DNA of 64,000 nucleotides from Deltaproteobacteria bacterium (lineage in GTDB: Bacteria; Myxococcota_A; UBA796; UBA2385): contig JAEUKK010000176.1 in NCBI GenBank assembly GCA_016792625.1, positions 1 to 64,000 of the forward strand, given 5' to 3'. Positions 18,090 through 25,334 of this stretch are shown here, piece by piece; within the stretch, counting starts at the first letter, position 1, and each line of letters starts with the position of its first letter. Both the position numbers and the translations under genes were made by a program. Under the pieces are notes generated by a model, which worked only from the letters and a program-made list of their open reading frames with translations, was not told the DNA's origin and searched no databases.

Positions 18090-18211
18090 GGGCGCCCCGC
18101 CCGCCTGCGGCGGTCGGCGCTCGCCCGCTGGGCTCGGCCGGTCGGCCTCGGTCGGCCGGGGGCCGACCCGCCTGCGGCGGCCCGCTGGTCGAGCTGGCGC
18201 GCGCGAGGCGG
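18090..18211 (+). repeat. 122-bp direct repeat, left copy
   Basis: It is identical over 122 bp to 20485-20606 in the same orientation. It starts five bases after the stop of the beta-helix gene. It is rich in GGCCGGTCGGCCTCGGTCGG-like inverted units and begins GGGCGCCCCGCC. A diverged inverted copy lies at 42871-42985, so this is a dispersed family. Confidence 0.95.
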
Positions 18212-18250
18212 GCAGCCAGCCAGCCCATCACAAGGGTGCACCCCTCAACA

Positions 18251-18271
18251 GGTGCAATGCCAACCTGCACC
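18251..18271 (-). terminator. Hairpin downstream of the TfoX-like gene
   Basis: GGTGCA and TGCACC form a six-base stem with a nine-base loop, about 16 bases beyond the TfoX-like stop. The nearby GGGTGCACCC at 18234-18243 is itself palindromic. No T-run is seen. Confidence 0.3.
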
Positions 18272-18286
18272 ATCGACATCGCGCGG

Positions 18287-18589
18287 TCAGGCGCCGCCTG
18301 CCGCCCTCAACGCTTCACGGGCGAGCGCCAGCCACTCTTGCGGGCCCTCGTTGGGCACCGAGACCCACTCGCGCATGAGCTTGCCGTGTCCGGGGTCGAA
18401 GCGCTCGCAGCCCGCCGCGACCAGCTCGGCCACCCGACTCGCGGAGAGCTTGACCACGAGCCGGCCTTTGACCTCCATCGCGAACACTCTCCCTCCGAAC
18501 TTGAGACCGTCCGCGCCGAACATCCGCCCGCGGGTGACGCCAGGCGCGCCCCCGAGCGCTGTGAGCACCTGGTCGAAGCTGTTGGTCAT
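18287..18589 (-). CDS. TfoX N-terminal-domain-like protein
   Basis: 100 residues matching the stand-alone TfoX/Sxy N-terminal domain: GRMFGADGLKFGGRVFAM, GRLVVKLS and FDPGHGKLMREWVSVP are in the expected order. TfoX/Sxy regulates competence in gamma-proteobacteria, but the single-domain form is widespread and its role unclear. It has no DNA-binding HTH of its own. Its start overlaps the SRPBCC stop by four bases (ATGA), so it is translated with that gene. Confidence 0.85.
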   Translation of the reverse strand: MTNSFDQVLTALGGAPGVTRGRMFGADGLKFGGRVFAMEVKGRLVVKLSASRVAELVAAGCERFDPGHGKLMREWVSVPNEGPQEWLALAREALRAAGGA

Positions 18590-19032
18590 CTCGCGCCCTC
18601 CGCCTTCCGAGCCAGGTTCGCGAACACCTCGTCGAGCGTGGCCTGGAGCTTGCGCCGCATCACGAGCTTGTCGAGGAGCCAGCCGAGGGGGCCGAACTTG
18701 ACGCCATATTCAAGCGTCTGCGTGATGCGGGAGCCGCTGACATGCGCCTCGACGCGGGTGGTCCACCGCATGAAGGTGATCGGCCAGTCGCTCTCGACCA
18801 CCTCCAGGCCGACGGCGCTCCCCTCCTCCCACCTAATCACCCGCTCCACCACGCGGCCGCTCGGCTTCAGGTCGCACTCCCGCTCGGCGCCGACCCCGGC
18901 GCGGGCGGGCCCGCGGATGCGTGCGGCCGCCACGGTCTGGTTGTAGCCAGCGACACCCTCAAGGTCGGAGAGGATCGCCCACACCCGCTCGGGCGAGCAA
19001 TTCGCGGTGATGTCGTGTTGGAGTGTGGTCAT
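18586..19032 (-). CDS. SRPBCC (START-like) family protein
   Basis: 148 residues forming a helix-grip SRPBCC domain: MTTLQHDITANCSPERVW is the usual first strand and helix, and a long C-terminal helix ends the domain (KLQATLDEVFANLARKAE). Such domains bind hydrophobic ligands or act as cyclase/aromatase-like enzymes. The ligand is unknown. The ATG 19032 is preceded by AGGAG. It is divergently transcribed from the arsR-like gene, with two operator-like sites in between. Confidence 0.85.
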   Translation of the reverse strand: MTTLQHDITANCSPERVWAILSDLEGVAGYNQTVAAARIRGPARAGVGAERECDLKPSGRVVERVIRWEEGSAVGLEVVESDWPITFMRWTTRVEAHVSGSRITQTLEYGVKFGPLGWLLDKLVMRRKLQATLDEVFANLARKAEGAR

Positions 19033-19046
19033 CCGGGCTCCTCTGA

Positions 19047-19062
19047 AAGTGTGCGCTTGTGG
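19047..19062. promoter_or_regulatory. Operator-like site 1 in the SRPBCC/arsR divergent promoter
   Basis: AAGTGTGCGCTTGTGG shares AAGTGT-3-CTTGTGG with the site at 19088-19103, 41 bp (about four helical turns) away. Probably a second, weaker site for the adjacent ArsR-family repressor. Confidence 0.5.
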
Positions 19063-19084
19063 TGTAGCGTGCCCGGCGGCGATA

Positions 19085-19103
19085 CACAAGTGTAAACTTG
19101 TGG
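19085..19103. promoter_or_regulatory. Operator-like palindrome immediately before arsR-like gene
   Basis: CACAAGT-GTAA-ACTTGTG is a perfect seven-base inverted repeat ending seven bases before the arsR-like ATG. ArsR-family repressors bind such palindromes, and placement over the divergent start region suggests autoregulation of both gene groups. It overlaps the ribosome-binding region of the regulator gene. Confidence 0.65.
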
Positions 19104-19109
19104 AGTGCC

Positions 19110-19406
19110 ATGAACGCCCAGCTCGCGCTGAAGGCCCTGTCCGAGCCCCGCCGCTGCGAGATCCTCGACCTGCTGCGGGTGTCCCCGCTGGCGGTCGTTG
19201 AGATCGCTGAGCGTGTCGACGTCACCCAACAAGCGGTCTCGCAGCACCTGAAGGTGCTCGAAGGCGCGGGCCTCGTCGAGGCGCGCCGCGAGGGCACCCG
19301 CCACATCTACGCGGTGCGCCCCGAGGGGTTCGCGCCCGTGGAGGCCTTCGTGCGCCAGTTCTGGACCGAGAAGCTCGCGATCCTCAAGCAAGAGTCGGAG
19401 CGGTGA
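19110..19406 (+). CDS. ArsR-family winged-helix regulator
   Basis: 98 residues, a normal size. N-terminal helix ALKALSEPRRCEILDLL, then the recognition HTH DVTQQAVSQHLKVLEGAGLVEARREGTRH is unmistakable ArsR. No metal-binding CxC motif of the ArsR/CadC type is present, so it belongs to the non-metal group that commonly pairs with SRPBCC genes. It begins an apparent operon with the two downstream SRPBCC genes (the stop overlaps the next start by one base). The ATG is preceded by GGAG at five bases. Confidence 0.94.
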   Translation: MNAQLALKALSEPRRCEILDLLRVSPLAVVEIAERVDVTQQAVSQHLKVLEGAGLVEARREGTRHIYAVRPEGFAPVEAFVRQFWTEKLAILKQESER

Positions 19407-19846
19407 TGGCGGGCTTCTCAACCCGTGTGGAGATCGAGGCGCCGCCCGACCGGGTCTTCGACCACTTCGTGCGGCCCGACTTGCTGGTGCGCTGGATGGG
19501 AGACTACGCCGCCCTCGACGCGCAGCCCGATGGCGCCTTTGCCGTCGACATCAACGGCGTCATCATCCGCGGGCGCTACGTCCGGGTGGAGCGTCCGCGA
19601 CTGATCGAGATCGCCTGGGGCGAGGCGGGGAACCCGCTCATGCCGCCCGGCTCGACCCACCTCGTCATCCGCCTGACCGAGCGGTCTGGGGGCACATTGT
19701 TAGAGCTGGAGCACCGCGGGCTCGTCGAGTCCGAGGCGGCGAAGCACACCATCGGCTGGCCCCACTTCATAGATCGACTGCGCGCGGTCGCAGCCGGGCG
19801 GGATCCAGGCCCTGATCCGTGGCGCATCGCGCCGCCCATTGGCTGA
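19406..19846 (+). CDS. SRPBCC family protein (AHSA1-like)
   Basis: 146 residues with an activator-of-Hsp90-type (AHSA1) SRPBCC layout: TRVEIEAPPDRVFDHFVRPDLLVRWMGD, then strands with RGRYVRVERPRLIEIAW, and a final helix IGWPHFIDRLRAVAA. The ArsR-AHSA1 pair is a widespread arrangement of unknown substrate. The ATG overlaps the arsR-like stop (TGATG), showing translational coupling. Confidence 0.88.
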   Translation: MAGFSTRVEIEAPPDRVFDHFVRPDLLVRWMGDYAALDAQPDGAFAVDINGVIIRGRYVRVERPRLIEIAWGEAGNPLMPPGSTHLVIRLTERSGGTLLELEHRGLVESEAAKHTIGWPHFIDRLRAVAAGRDPGPDPWRIAPPIG

Positions 19847-19850
19847 TCGA

Positions 19851-20297
19851 ATGGCCGTCGACGTCCTCACCGAGATCCTCATCCGGCGTCCGGTCGCCGT
19901 GGTCGCCGCTTTCGCGGGCGATCCCTCGCGGGCGCCCGAGTGGTACGTCAACATCAAGTCAGTCGAGTGGGAGACGCCCCCGCCGCTCGCCGTCGGGTCG
20001 CGCGTCGCGTTCGTCGCGCACTTCCTCGGCCGACGCCTCGCGTACACCTACGAGATCCGCGAGCTGCTCCTGGGCACCCGTCTGGTGATGTCCACCGCGG
20101 AGGGCCCGTTCCCGATGGAGACCACCTACACCTGGGCGTCCGAGGGCGCGGACACGAGGATGACGCTTCGGAATCGCGGGGAACCTTCGGGCTTCTCGGC
20201 CGTAGTGGCTCCCTTCATGGCGATGATGATGCGGCGGGCGAACGCGGCGGATCTCGCGAAGCTGAAGGGGTTGCTGGAGGGGGCAGCAGCGGGGTGA
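19851..20297 (+). CDS. Second SRPBCC family protein of the operon
   Basis: 148 residues. VDVLTEILIRRPVAVVAAFAGDPSRAPEWY fits the start of an SRPBCC domain. The end carries the hydrophobic Met-rich helix PFMAMMMRRANAADLAKLKGLL. It is the third SRPBCC protein in the cassette. The ATG was preferred over a TTG four codons earlier. It lies four bases after the preceding stop and so probably belongs to the same transcript. Confidence 0.85.
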   Translation: MAVDVLTEILIRRPVAVVAAFAGDPSRAPEWYVNIKSVEWETPPPLAVGSRVAFVAHFLGRRLAYTYEIRELLLGTRLVMSTAEGPFPMETTYTWASEGADTRMTLRNRGEPSGFSAVVAPFMAMMMRRANAADLAKLKGLLEGAAAG

Positions 20298-20484
20298 GCG
20301 CCGACGATGCCGGGCGCCCGAGCGGCCTGCTCGACGCATGCGTGGAACGGGAGCCCGATCAGGGGGCGCGATCCTCCCCAATCCGGCTCACTTCCGCGGC
20401 GAGCGACAGTCGACGGCCTCCACCGCCAGCGTCCAATGTCCTACTGAACCCCAAGGCGACAGCCCCCGGCCCTGGTCGCGCTCC
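20298..20484. other. Non-coding stretch inside the cassette
   Basis: Between the last SRPBCC gene and the right 122-bp repeat there is no convincing gene or hairpin. Its less extreme base composition is like the rest of the cassette. Confidence 0.5.
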
Positions 20485-20606
20485 GGGCGCCCCGCCCGCC
20501 TGCGGCGGTCGGCGCTCGCCCGCTGGGCTCGGCCGGTCGGCCTCGGTCGGCCGGGGGCCGACCCGCCTGCGGCGGCCCGCTGGTCGAGCTGGCGCGCGCG
20601 AGGCGG
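20485..20606 (+). repeat. 122-bp direct repeat, right copy
   Basis: Perfect copy of 18090-18211. It ends ten bases before the stop codon of the lysR-like gene, so this copy also sits at a gene 3' end. Confidence 0.95.
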
Positions 20607-20616
20607 CGTCTGGCCT

Positions 20617-21489
20617 TCAGCGCAACGGCAGCGCGGCGAGCTCATCAGCCAGGGCCCGCAGTGCGGCGGCGGCAGGGTGCCCCTCCCTCCAGATCAGGCG
20701 AAAGCGGTCGCTGCGCAGGCGCTGGCCCGCCAAGGGCTCGACCAAGCGCCCCGCCTCGAGGTCGTCGGCCACGAAGTAGCGCGGCAGCACGGCGACCCCG
20801 GCCCCCGCGAGCACCTGGTGGCGCACCGCCCCGATGCCGCCCAGCGTCAGCAGGCCGCCGAAGCGCCAAGCCCGCCCATCGGGCAGGGCGTCGAGCAGGT
20901 AGCGGGTCAGCGGCAGGTCGGGGGTGGCGTCGAGCAGGCAGACCGCGGCGGCCTCGGCCGCGCTGCGCGGGCGGTCGGTGGTCGAGACGAAGGCGTACTC
21001 CTCGACGTGCAGCGGGGCGGCCTCGAGGCCCGAGCGCAGGCGCTGGGTGCTCAGCACGCAGGCGTCGATGCGCGCCGCGGCCACCCGGTCGAGAAGAGCG
21101 TCAGTGTCGCCCATGTAGAGGTGCAGGGTGCGCTCGGGGCGGGCGGCGCGCAGGCCGGCGAGGGCGGGGCAGAGCCAGCTCAGGCCCAGCTCGGCCCGCG
21201 TGCCGATGGTGAGCGCGTAGGGCAGCGGGCGGTCGTCGCCGCGGGCCACCGCGCCGCAGCGGGCGGCGCCCTCGAGCAGGCCACGGGCGTGGGGCAGCAG
21301 GCGGGCCCCCGCCTCGGTCAGGCTGACCCGGCGGGTGGTGCGCAGCAAAAGAGACACACCCAGCTCATCTTCGAGCAGGCGCAGGCGCTCGCTCACCGCG
21401 GCGGGCGAGAGCGCGACGCGGGCCGCCGCGGCCCGGAAGTGCAGGGTCTCGGCCACCGCCACGAAGCAGCGCAGGTTGTCGAGGTCCAC
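20617..21489 (-). CDS. LysR-family transcriptional regulator
   Basis: 290 residues. The N-terminal winged helix is typical: LDNLRCFVAVAETLHFRAAAARVALSPAAVSERLRLLEDELG, followed by a substrate-binding fold with GAGVAVLPRYFVADDL. LysR proteins activate or repress adjacent, often divergent, genes in answer to a small ligand. The GTG at 21489 gives the normal family length; any upstream start adds a long atypical leader. It is divergent to the ferritin-like gene (21694), which is its most likely target. Confidence 0.92.
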   Translation of the reverse strand: MDLDNLRCFVAVAETLHFRAAAARVALSPAAVSERLRLLEDELGVSLLLRTTRRVSLTEAGARLLPHARGLLEGAARCGAVARGDDRPLPYALTIGTRAELGLSWLCPALAGLRAARPERTLHLYMGDTDALLDRVAAARIDACVLSTQRLRSGLEAAPLHVEEYAFVSTTDRPRSAAEAAAVCLLDATPDLPLTRYLLDALPDGRAWRFGGLLTLGGIGAVRHQVLAGAGVAVLPRYFVADDLEAGRLVEPLAGQRLRSDRFRLIWREGHPAAAALRALADELAALPLR

Positions 21490-21693
21490 GGCCCATCCGG
21501 GGGTGAGGCGGGCGCCGCGCGCCTCGTCGAGGCGCGGCCCGCCCGGCAGGTCCGTCGGCCCGCCCGCCCGACGCGATTGTTCGGCCCACCCGAACAACGC
21601 TGTCCATAACATGCTGCTTCTCCCTGGCAATCGGCGCGGCTACGGTGCGTGTGCCCGGTGAGCCCGCCGGGCCCCGCACCAAAGGAGCCCGCC

Positions 21694-22536
21694 ATGGTCA
21701 GCCCGCACCCTGCCCTCTCCGCCGATCTCACGCCCTCCGCCGGCGCGGCGCCCGTGCTCGACCTCCGCGCGGTGGCCCGCGCCCTGCCCGCCGGCGCCCT
21801 GCCCCCGCTCAGCGCCGCGGGGCGGTCGGTCGCGCTGCGCACCTGGCGCGGCCGCATGGTCAACGAGCACTGCAGCGCCCAGGTCTGGGCCAGCCTGCTG
21901 CCCCAGGCGATGCGGGCCGCCGTGCCCCCGGCCCTGCTGCCGGGCCTGGCCACCGCCGCCGGCGACGAGCTGCGGCACGCCGAGCAGTGCGCCGGGGTGG
22001 TGGTGGCCCTGGGCGGCGCCGCCGTCGCGCCCCTGCCCGCGCTGCGCCCCCTGCCCGCCCACGCCCACCTGCCACCCCTCGAGGCCTTCCTCTGGAACAT
22101 CGTGTCGGTGGGCTGCATCAGCGAGACCGTCGCCGTCTCGCTCATCCGCGCCGAGCACCTCGAGCTGCCCGATGGCCCCCTGCGCGCCCTGCTCGGGCAG
22201 ATCTTGGCCGATGAGGTCCAGCACGCCCGCCTCGGCTGGACCACGCTGGGCGTGCTGCTGCCCCGCCTCGACGCGGCGGGCCGGGCCCGCCTCGAGGCCT
22301 ACCTCGAGGTGGCGCTGGCCCACCAGATCGCCCACGAGTTGCCTCTTCTGCCCCTCAACGCGCTGCCCGAGGACCCCGGTCTGCCCGCCGCGGGGGTCTG
22401 CCGCGGGGCCGAGGCCCGGGCGCTCTTCTTCGCCACCCTCGGCGAGGTCATCGTGCCCCAGCTCGAGGCCGCCGGCCTGCGGGCCCGGGCCGCCTGGGCC
22501 GCCGCCCAGCTCCGGCCTGAGGCCCTGGCTGCCTGA
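21694..22536 (+). CDS. Ferritin-like di-iron carboxylate protein
   Basis: 280 residues, helical. It has two E-x-x-H type metal pairs, DELRHAEQC and DEVQHARLGW, plus glutamates in MVNEHCSAQ and CISETVAVS, giving the six-ligand pattern of a ferritin-like di-iron centre. Related proteins are oxygenases or iron-handling enzymes; the substrate is unknown. The ATG is preceded by AAAGGAG. It is divergent from a LysR gene. Confidence 0.85.
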   Translation: MVSPHPALSADLTPSAGAAPVLDLRAVARALPAGALPPLSAAGRSVALRTWRGRMVNEHCSAQVWASLLPQAMRAAVPPALLPGLATAAGDELRHAEQCAGVVVALGGAAVAPLPALRPLPAHAHLPPLEAFLWNIVSVGCISETVAVSLIRAEHLELPDGPLRALLGQILADEVQHARLGWTTLGVLLPRLDAAGRARLEAYLEVALAHQIAHELPLLPLNALPEDPGLPAAGVCRGAEARALFFATLGEVIVPQLEAAGLRARAAWAAAQLRPEALAA

Positions 22537-22547
22537 TCACTCACCAT

Positions 22548-22566
22548 ACCCGTCCATTGGATGGGT
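22548..22566 (+). terminator. Hairpin after the di-iron gene
   Basis: ACCCGTCC and GGATGGGT pair with one G-T wobble around a three-base loop, 12 bases past the stop. No T-run is seen. Confidence 0.4.
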
Positions 22567-22645
22567 GTGGATCCTCACCTCCACCATCGATTCCCGTACA
22601 CCACACACTCACCCCACGCGACCATCCCCACCCCTGGAGCCGACC

Positions 22646-23074
22646 ATGACCCGCGCACACAGCCCCTCCGCCCGCGCCGACCTGCACCTCCGCGCCCTGC
22701 AAGCCGCCCTCTCCGCCACCCTCGCGCTGGGCCTCGGCGCCTGCGTCGAGAAGCCCAGCACCGGCCCCGGCGGCGGCGCGCTGACCGGCGCCGACAGCGG
22801 CGCGGCGGTCGACGGCGCCGACGGCGGCGAGGTCGAAGACAGCGGCGGCGAGGTCGAAGACAGCGGCGGCGAGGTCGAAGACAGCGGCGGGGCCACCGGG
22901 CTCGAGGGCTGCGCCGAGGTCCCGCCCGAGGCCCTCTTCGACTGCTGCGTCGACCTGCAGGTCGCCTGCGCCGCGGCCTTCCCCGACGACTCCGACGCGG
23001 CCTACGACTGCGCGTTCGGCCCGGCCTCTGGCTGCACGCCCTGGGGGCCGCCGGTCCCGCCCGAGCTGACCTGA
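22646..23074 (+). CDS. Small lipoprotein with triple EVEDSGG repeat
   Basis: 142 residues. A signal sequence ends in LGLGACVEK (lipobox Cys). The linker is Gly/Asp/Ala-rich and contains three tandem EVEDSGG units coded by 21-bp repeats. The C-terminal part has six cysteines (LEGCAEV, LFDCCVDLQVAC, YDCAFG, SGCTPW), implying disulfides. No known domain. The ATG has GGAG six bases upstream. Confidence 0.75.
   Translation: MTRAHSPSARADLHLRALQAALSATLALGLGACVEKPSTGPGGGALTGADSGAAVDGADGGEVEDSGGEVEDSGGEVEDSGGATGLEGCAEVPPEALFDCCVDLQVACAAAFPDDSDAAYDCAFGPASGCTPWGPPVPPELT
22829..22891 (+). repeat. Three 21-bp tandem repeats in a lipoprotein gene
   Basis: GAGGTCGAAGACAGCGGCGG(C/G) is repeated three times with only the last base changed. 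The repeats code for EVEDSGG and probably vary in number by slippage. Confidence 0.9.
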
Positions 23075-23098
23075 GCCGCCCTGAGGCCGCGCGCCCGC

Positions 23099-24457
23099 TC
23101 AGCGCAGCTGCAGGTCGAGCTCCACCGGCTTGGTCGGGCGCAGGGTGATCGCCGGAAACAGCTTCAGCGCGCTGTTCTGGGTGAGGCCCACCCGGAAGCG
23201 CCGCAGCAGGGCGGCGAGCACAAGCCGCGCCTCGGTCATCGCCATCGCCGCGCCCACGCAGACCCGCGGCCCGCCGCCGAAGGGGAAGAAGGCGAAGCGG
23301 TGCAGGGCGCGCTCCCACTCTGGCGTCCACCGGGCGGGGCGGAACTGGTCCGCCGCCTCAAAGAGCGCCGGGTCGCGCTGCACCGCCCAGGGCGCGAGGC
23401 CCAGCGTCGTGCCCTTGGGCACGCGATAGCCGCCCAGCACGACGTCTTCGGTGGGCTCACGAAAGATGATCGGCACCGGCGGGAAGAGCCGCAGGCCCTC
23501 TTTGAAGATGCGGTCGAGCGCCGGCAGGGGGTCGGTGGGCAGGGCCGGGCGGCCCAGCGCGTCGAGCTCGGCCTGGGCCTCGGCTTGGACCTCGGGGTGC
23601 TGCGCGAGCAAGAACAGCGTGCAGGTGAGGCCAATGGCCGTGGTCTCATGCGCGGCGAGCACCAGGGTGCGCACCTCGTCGTGCAGCTGGGCGTCGCTCA
23701 TCGGCTGCCCCTGCTCGTCGCGCGCCCCGAGCAGCAGGTCGAGCAGGTCGGCCTCGGGGCCGCTGGCCAGCCCGCGGGCCCGGCGCTCGGCGATGATCCG
23801 GTCGACCACCCGCGACAGGTCAGCGAAGGCCCGGTGGAAGCGCCGGTGGCCCGGGGTCGGCCAGGACATCGGGGTGGGCAGCAGCAGCTCCTCGGCCGAG
23901 GAGAAGTAGTCGCTCATCACGGTAAACGCCCGGCTCACCGTGGGGCCGTCGCCGCCGATGGTCGTGCCAAACAACATCTCCAGCGCGAGGCGCAGGGTCA
24001 GCGCGTTCATCTCGTCGGCGATGCTGTGCGGGCCCGGGCGCATGGCCCCCACCACCGCCTGCACCGTGTGGTTCATGCGGTCAGCGAAGCCGTTGACCGC
24101 CCGGGGATGAAAGGCGGGGGCCATCAGGCTGCGCTGCCGCCGCCACAGCTCCCCTTCGCTGGTCACGAGCCCGAGGCCAAATAAGGCCTGGCTGCGCTCG
24201 ACGAAGATGCCTTTGACGTGGTGGCGGGCGTCTCGGAGCAGCACCTGGCCGATGAGCTCAGGGTCGAGCAGGTAGAGGATCCGGTAGGCGCCGATGTGCA
24301 CCGATACGAGCGGGCCCTTGCCCCGCAGGCGCTGCACGTAGCCAAAGGGGTCGCGCAAGAAGTGGCCCGCCATGCCGATCACCGGCAGGCCGCGCAGGGT
24401 GGGCGCGGCGGAGAGCGGGGCGGCTTCGGCGGGCGAAGGGGCGGACGGCTGCGACAT
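23099..24457 (-). CDS. Cytochrome P450
   Basis: 452 residues, normal length. The oxygen-activation helix has LAAHETTAIG, the K-helix KEGLRLFPP gives the E-x-x-R pair, and the haem loop FPFGGGPRVCVG carries the proximal thiolate C400. It is a soluble bacterial P450 of the long-chain or fatty-acid-type branch by general look, but the substrate cannot be assigned. No ferredoxin or reductase gene is adjacent. The ATG is preceded by GGAGGT. Confidence 0.96.
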   Translation of the reverse strand: MSQPSAPSPAEAAPLSAAPTLRGLPVIGMAGHFLRDPFGYVQRLRGKGPLVSVHIGAYRILYLLDPELIGQVLLRDARHHVKGIFVERSQALFGLGLVTSEGELWRRQRSLMAPAFHPRAVNGFADRMNHTVQAVVGAMRPGPHSIADEMNALTLRLALEMLFGTTIGGDGPTVSRAFTVMSDYFSSAEELLLPTPMSWPTPGHRRFHRAFADLSRVVDRIIAERRARGLASGPEADLLDLLLGARDEQGQPMSDAQLHDEVRTLVLAAHETTAIGLTCTLFLLAQHPEVQAEAQAELDALGRPALPTDPLPALDRIFKEGLRLFPPVPIIFREPTEDVVLGGYRVPKGTTLGLAPWAVQRDPALFEAADQFRPARWTPEWERALHRFAFFPFGGGPRVCVGAAMAMTEARLVLAALLRRFRVGLTQNSALKLFPAITLRPTKPVELDLQLR

Positions 24458-24592
24458 GGGACCTCCGGAGGAGGGCGGCCTATCCGCCGATCACGCCGCG
24501 CGCGCAGGTGTTTGGCCCCGCGCCCGCGGCGCATCCGCCGCGGCCCTCCCCGCACAGCGCGGCCTCGACGGGCCCCCTTCCAGACACAGAGA

Positions 24593-24618
24593 CGCCGCGC
24601 CCGGTGGGGGGCGCGGCG
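24593..24618 (-). terminator. Hairpin downstream of the cytochrome c gene
   Basis: A perfect ten-base stem, CGCCGCGCCC/GGGCGCGGCG, with a six-base loop, about 55 bases past the cytochrome stop. The rest of the 24458-24672 gap shows nothing else. Confidence 0.5.
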
Positions 24619-24672
24619 CTGCAGTGCGGGCCTACCCCCAGCCGACAAGCGGCAGGCGGCAGGCAGCGAAGC

Positions 24673-25134
24673 TCAGCCCTTGGGGCCGTACTTCTCTTTG
24701 ACGAAGCCGAGCACGGCCTTGATCTGGTCGTCGTTCAGCGTGCCGCCCCAGGGGGGCATCACGCCGATCTTGCCGGTCTTGCCGTTCTTGATCGAGGCGA
24801 TGAGGTCCTCGTCGTTGCGGCCGGCGAGCACCTCGGCGTAGTTGCCGCCGAGGCCGTTGTTGCCCTTGCCGTCGGCGCCATGGCAGGCGACGCAGTAGGT
24901 CGTGTAGATCTGCTCGCCGTTCGGGCCGCCCGCGGTGGCGGTGGCAGCGGCGGGGTCAGCCGCCGGGGCAGCGGGGGCGGCCGGCTCGGCGGGCTTGGCC
25001 GGCTCAGCGGGCTTGGCCGGCTCAGCGGGCTTGGCCGGCTCGGCGGGCTTGGGGGCCTCGCCGCCGCCGCAGGCGGTCAGCAGGCCAAGGAGCATGGCCG
25101 AGGCGGCGATGCTGATGTTCTTGATGGACTTCAT
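24673..25134 (-). CDS. Monohaem cytochrome c lipoprotein
   Basis: 153 residues. Lipobox LLTACGGG (Cys22), a Pro-rich spacer of AEPAKP repeats, and a class I cytochrome c domain with haem motif CVACH (81-85) and axial Met126 in GVMPPWGG. It is anchored in a membrane on the periplasmic side and probably shuttles electrons. No oxidase or complex gene is adjacent. The ATG has GGAG six bases upstream. Confidence 0.93.
   Translation of the reverse strand: MKSIKNISIAASAMLLGLLTACGGGEAPKPAEPAKPAEPAKPAEPAKPAEPAAPAAPAADPAAATATAGGPNGEQIYTTYCVACHGADGKGNNGLGGNYAEVLAGRNDEDLIASIKNGKTGKIGVMPPWGGTLNDDQIKAVLGFVKEKYGPKG
24983..25054 (-). repeat. Four 18-bp tandem repeats coding AEPAKP
   Basis: The 18-bp unit GGCTCAGCGGGCTTGGCC and close variants occur four times inside the cytochrome c lipoprotein gene and set the length of its spacer. 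Confidence 0.9.
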
Positions 25135-25334
25135 GGTGGACTCCTCGGAGTCGGGGGGAAGGTGGTGGACTAACCAACCGGGCCGACTTCGCCAGGGTGC
25201 AGAGCCCCGTCCCTGACGCAGATCCTGGCCGGCTGTGGCCGCCGCTCCGGGCCAGGGGGAGCCTCCCCCACGCTCCCCCTGAAAGCTGCGGCGGCCGGCC
25301 CCGTTGGGGGCGCCCCGCCCGGAGGCCCCTCCCC

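Larger units (their letters stand above)
18090..20606. mobile_element. Putative SRPBCC/ArsR/TfoX cassette between 122-bp direct repeats
   Basis: Five small genes (TfoX-like, SRPBCC, ArsR, SRPBCC, SRPBCC) sit between perfect direct repeats. No transposase or recombinase is present. The layout could arise by homologous recombination between dispersed repeats, by insertion into one repeat, or by duplication of the repeat. Mobility is an inference. Confidence 0.4.
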
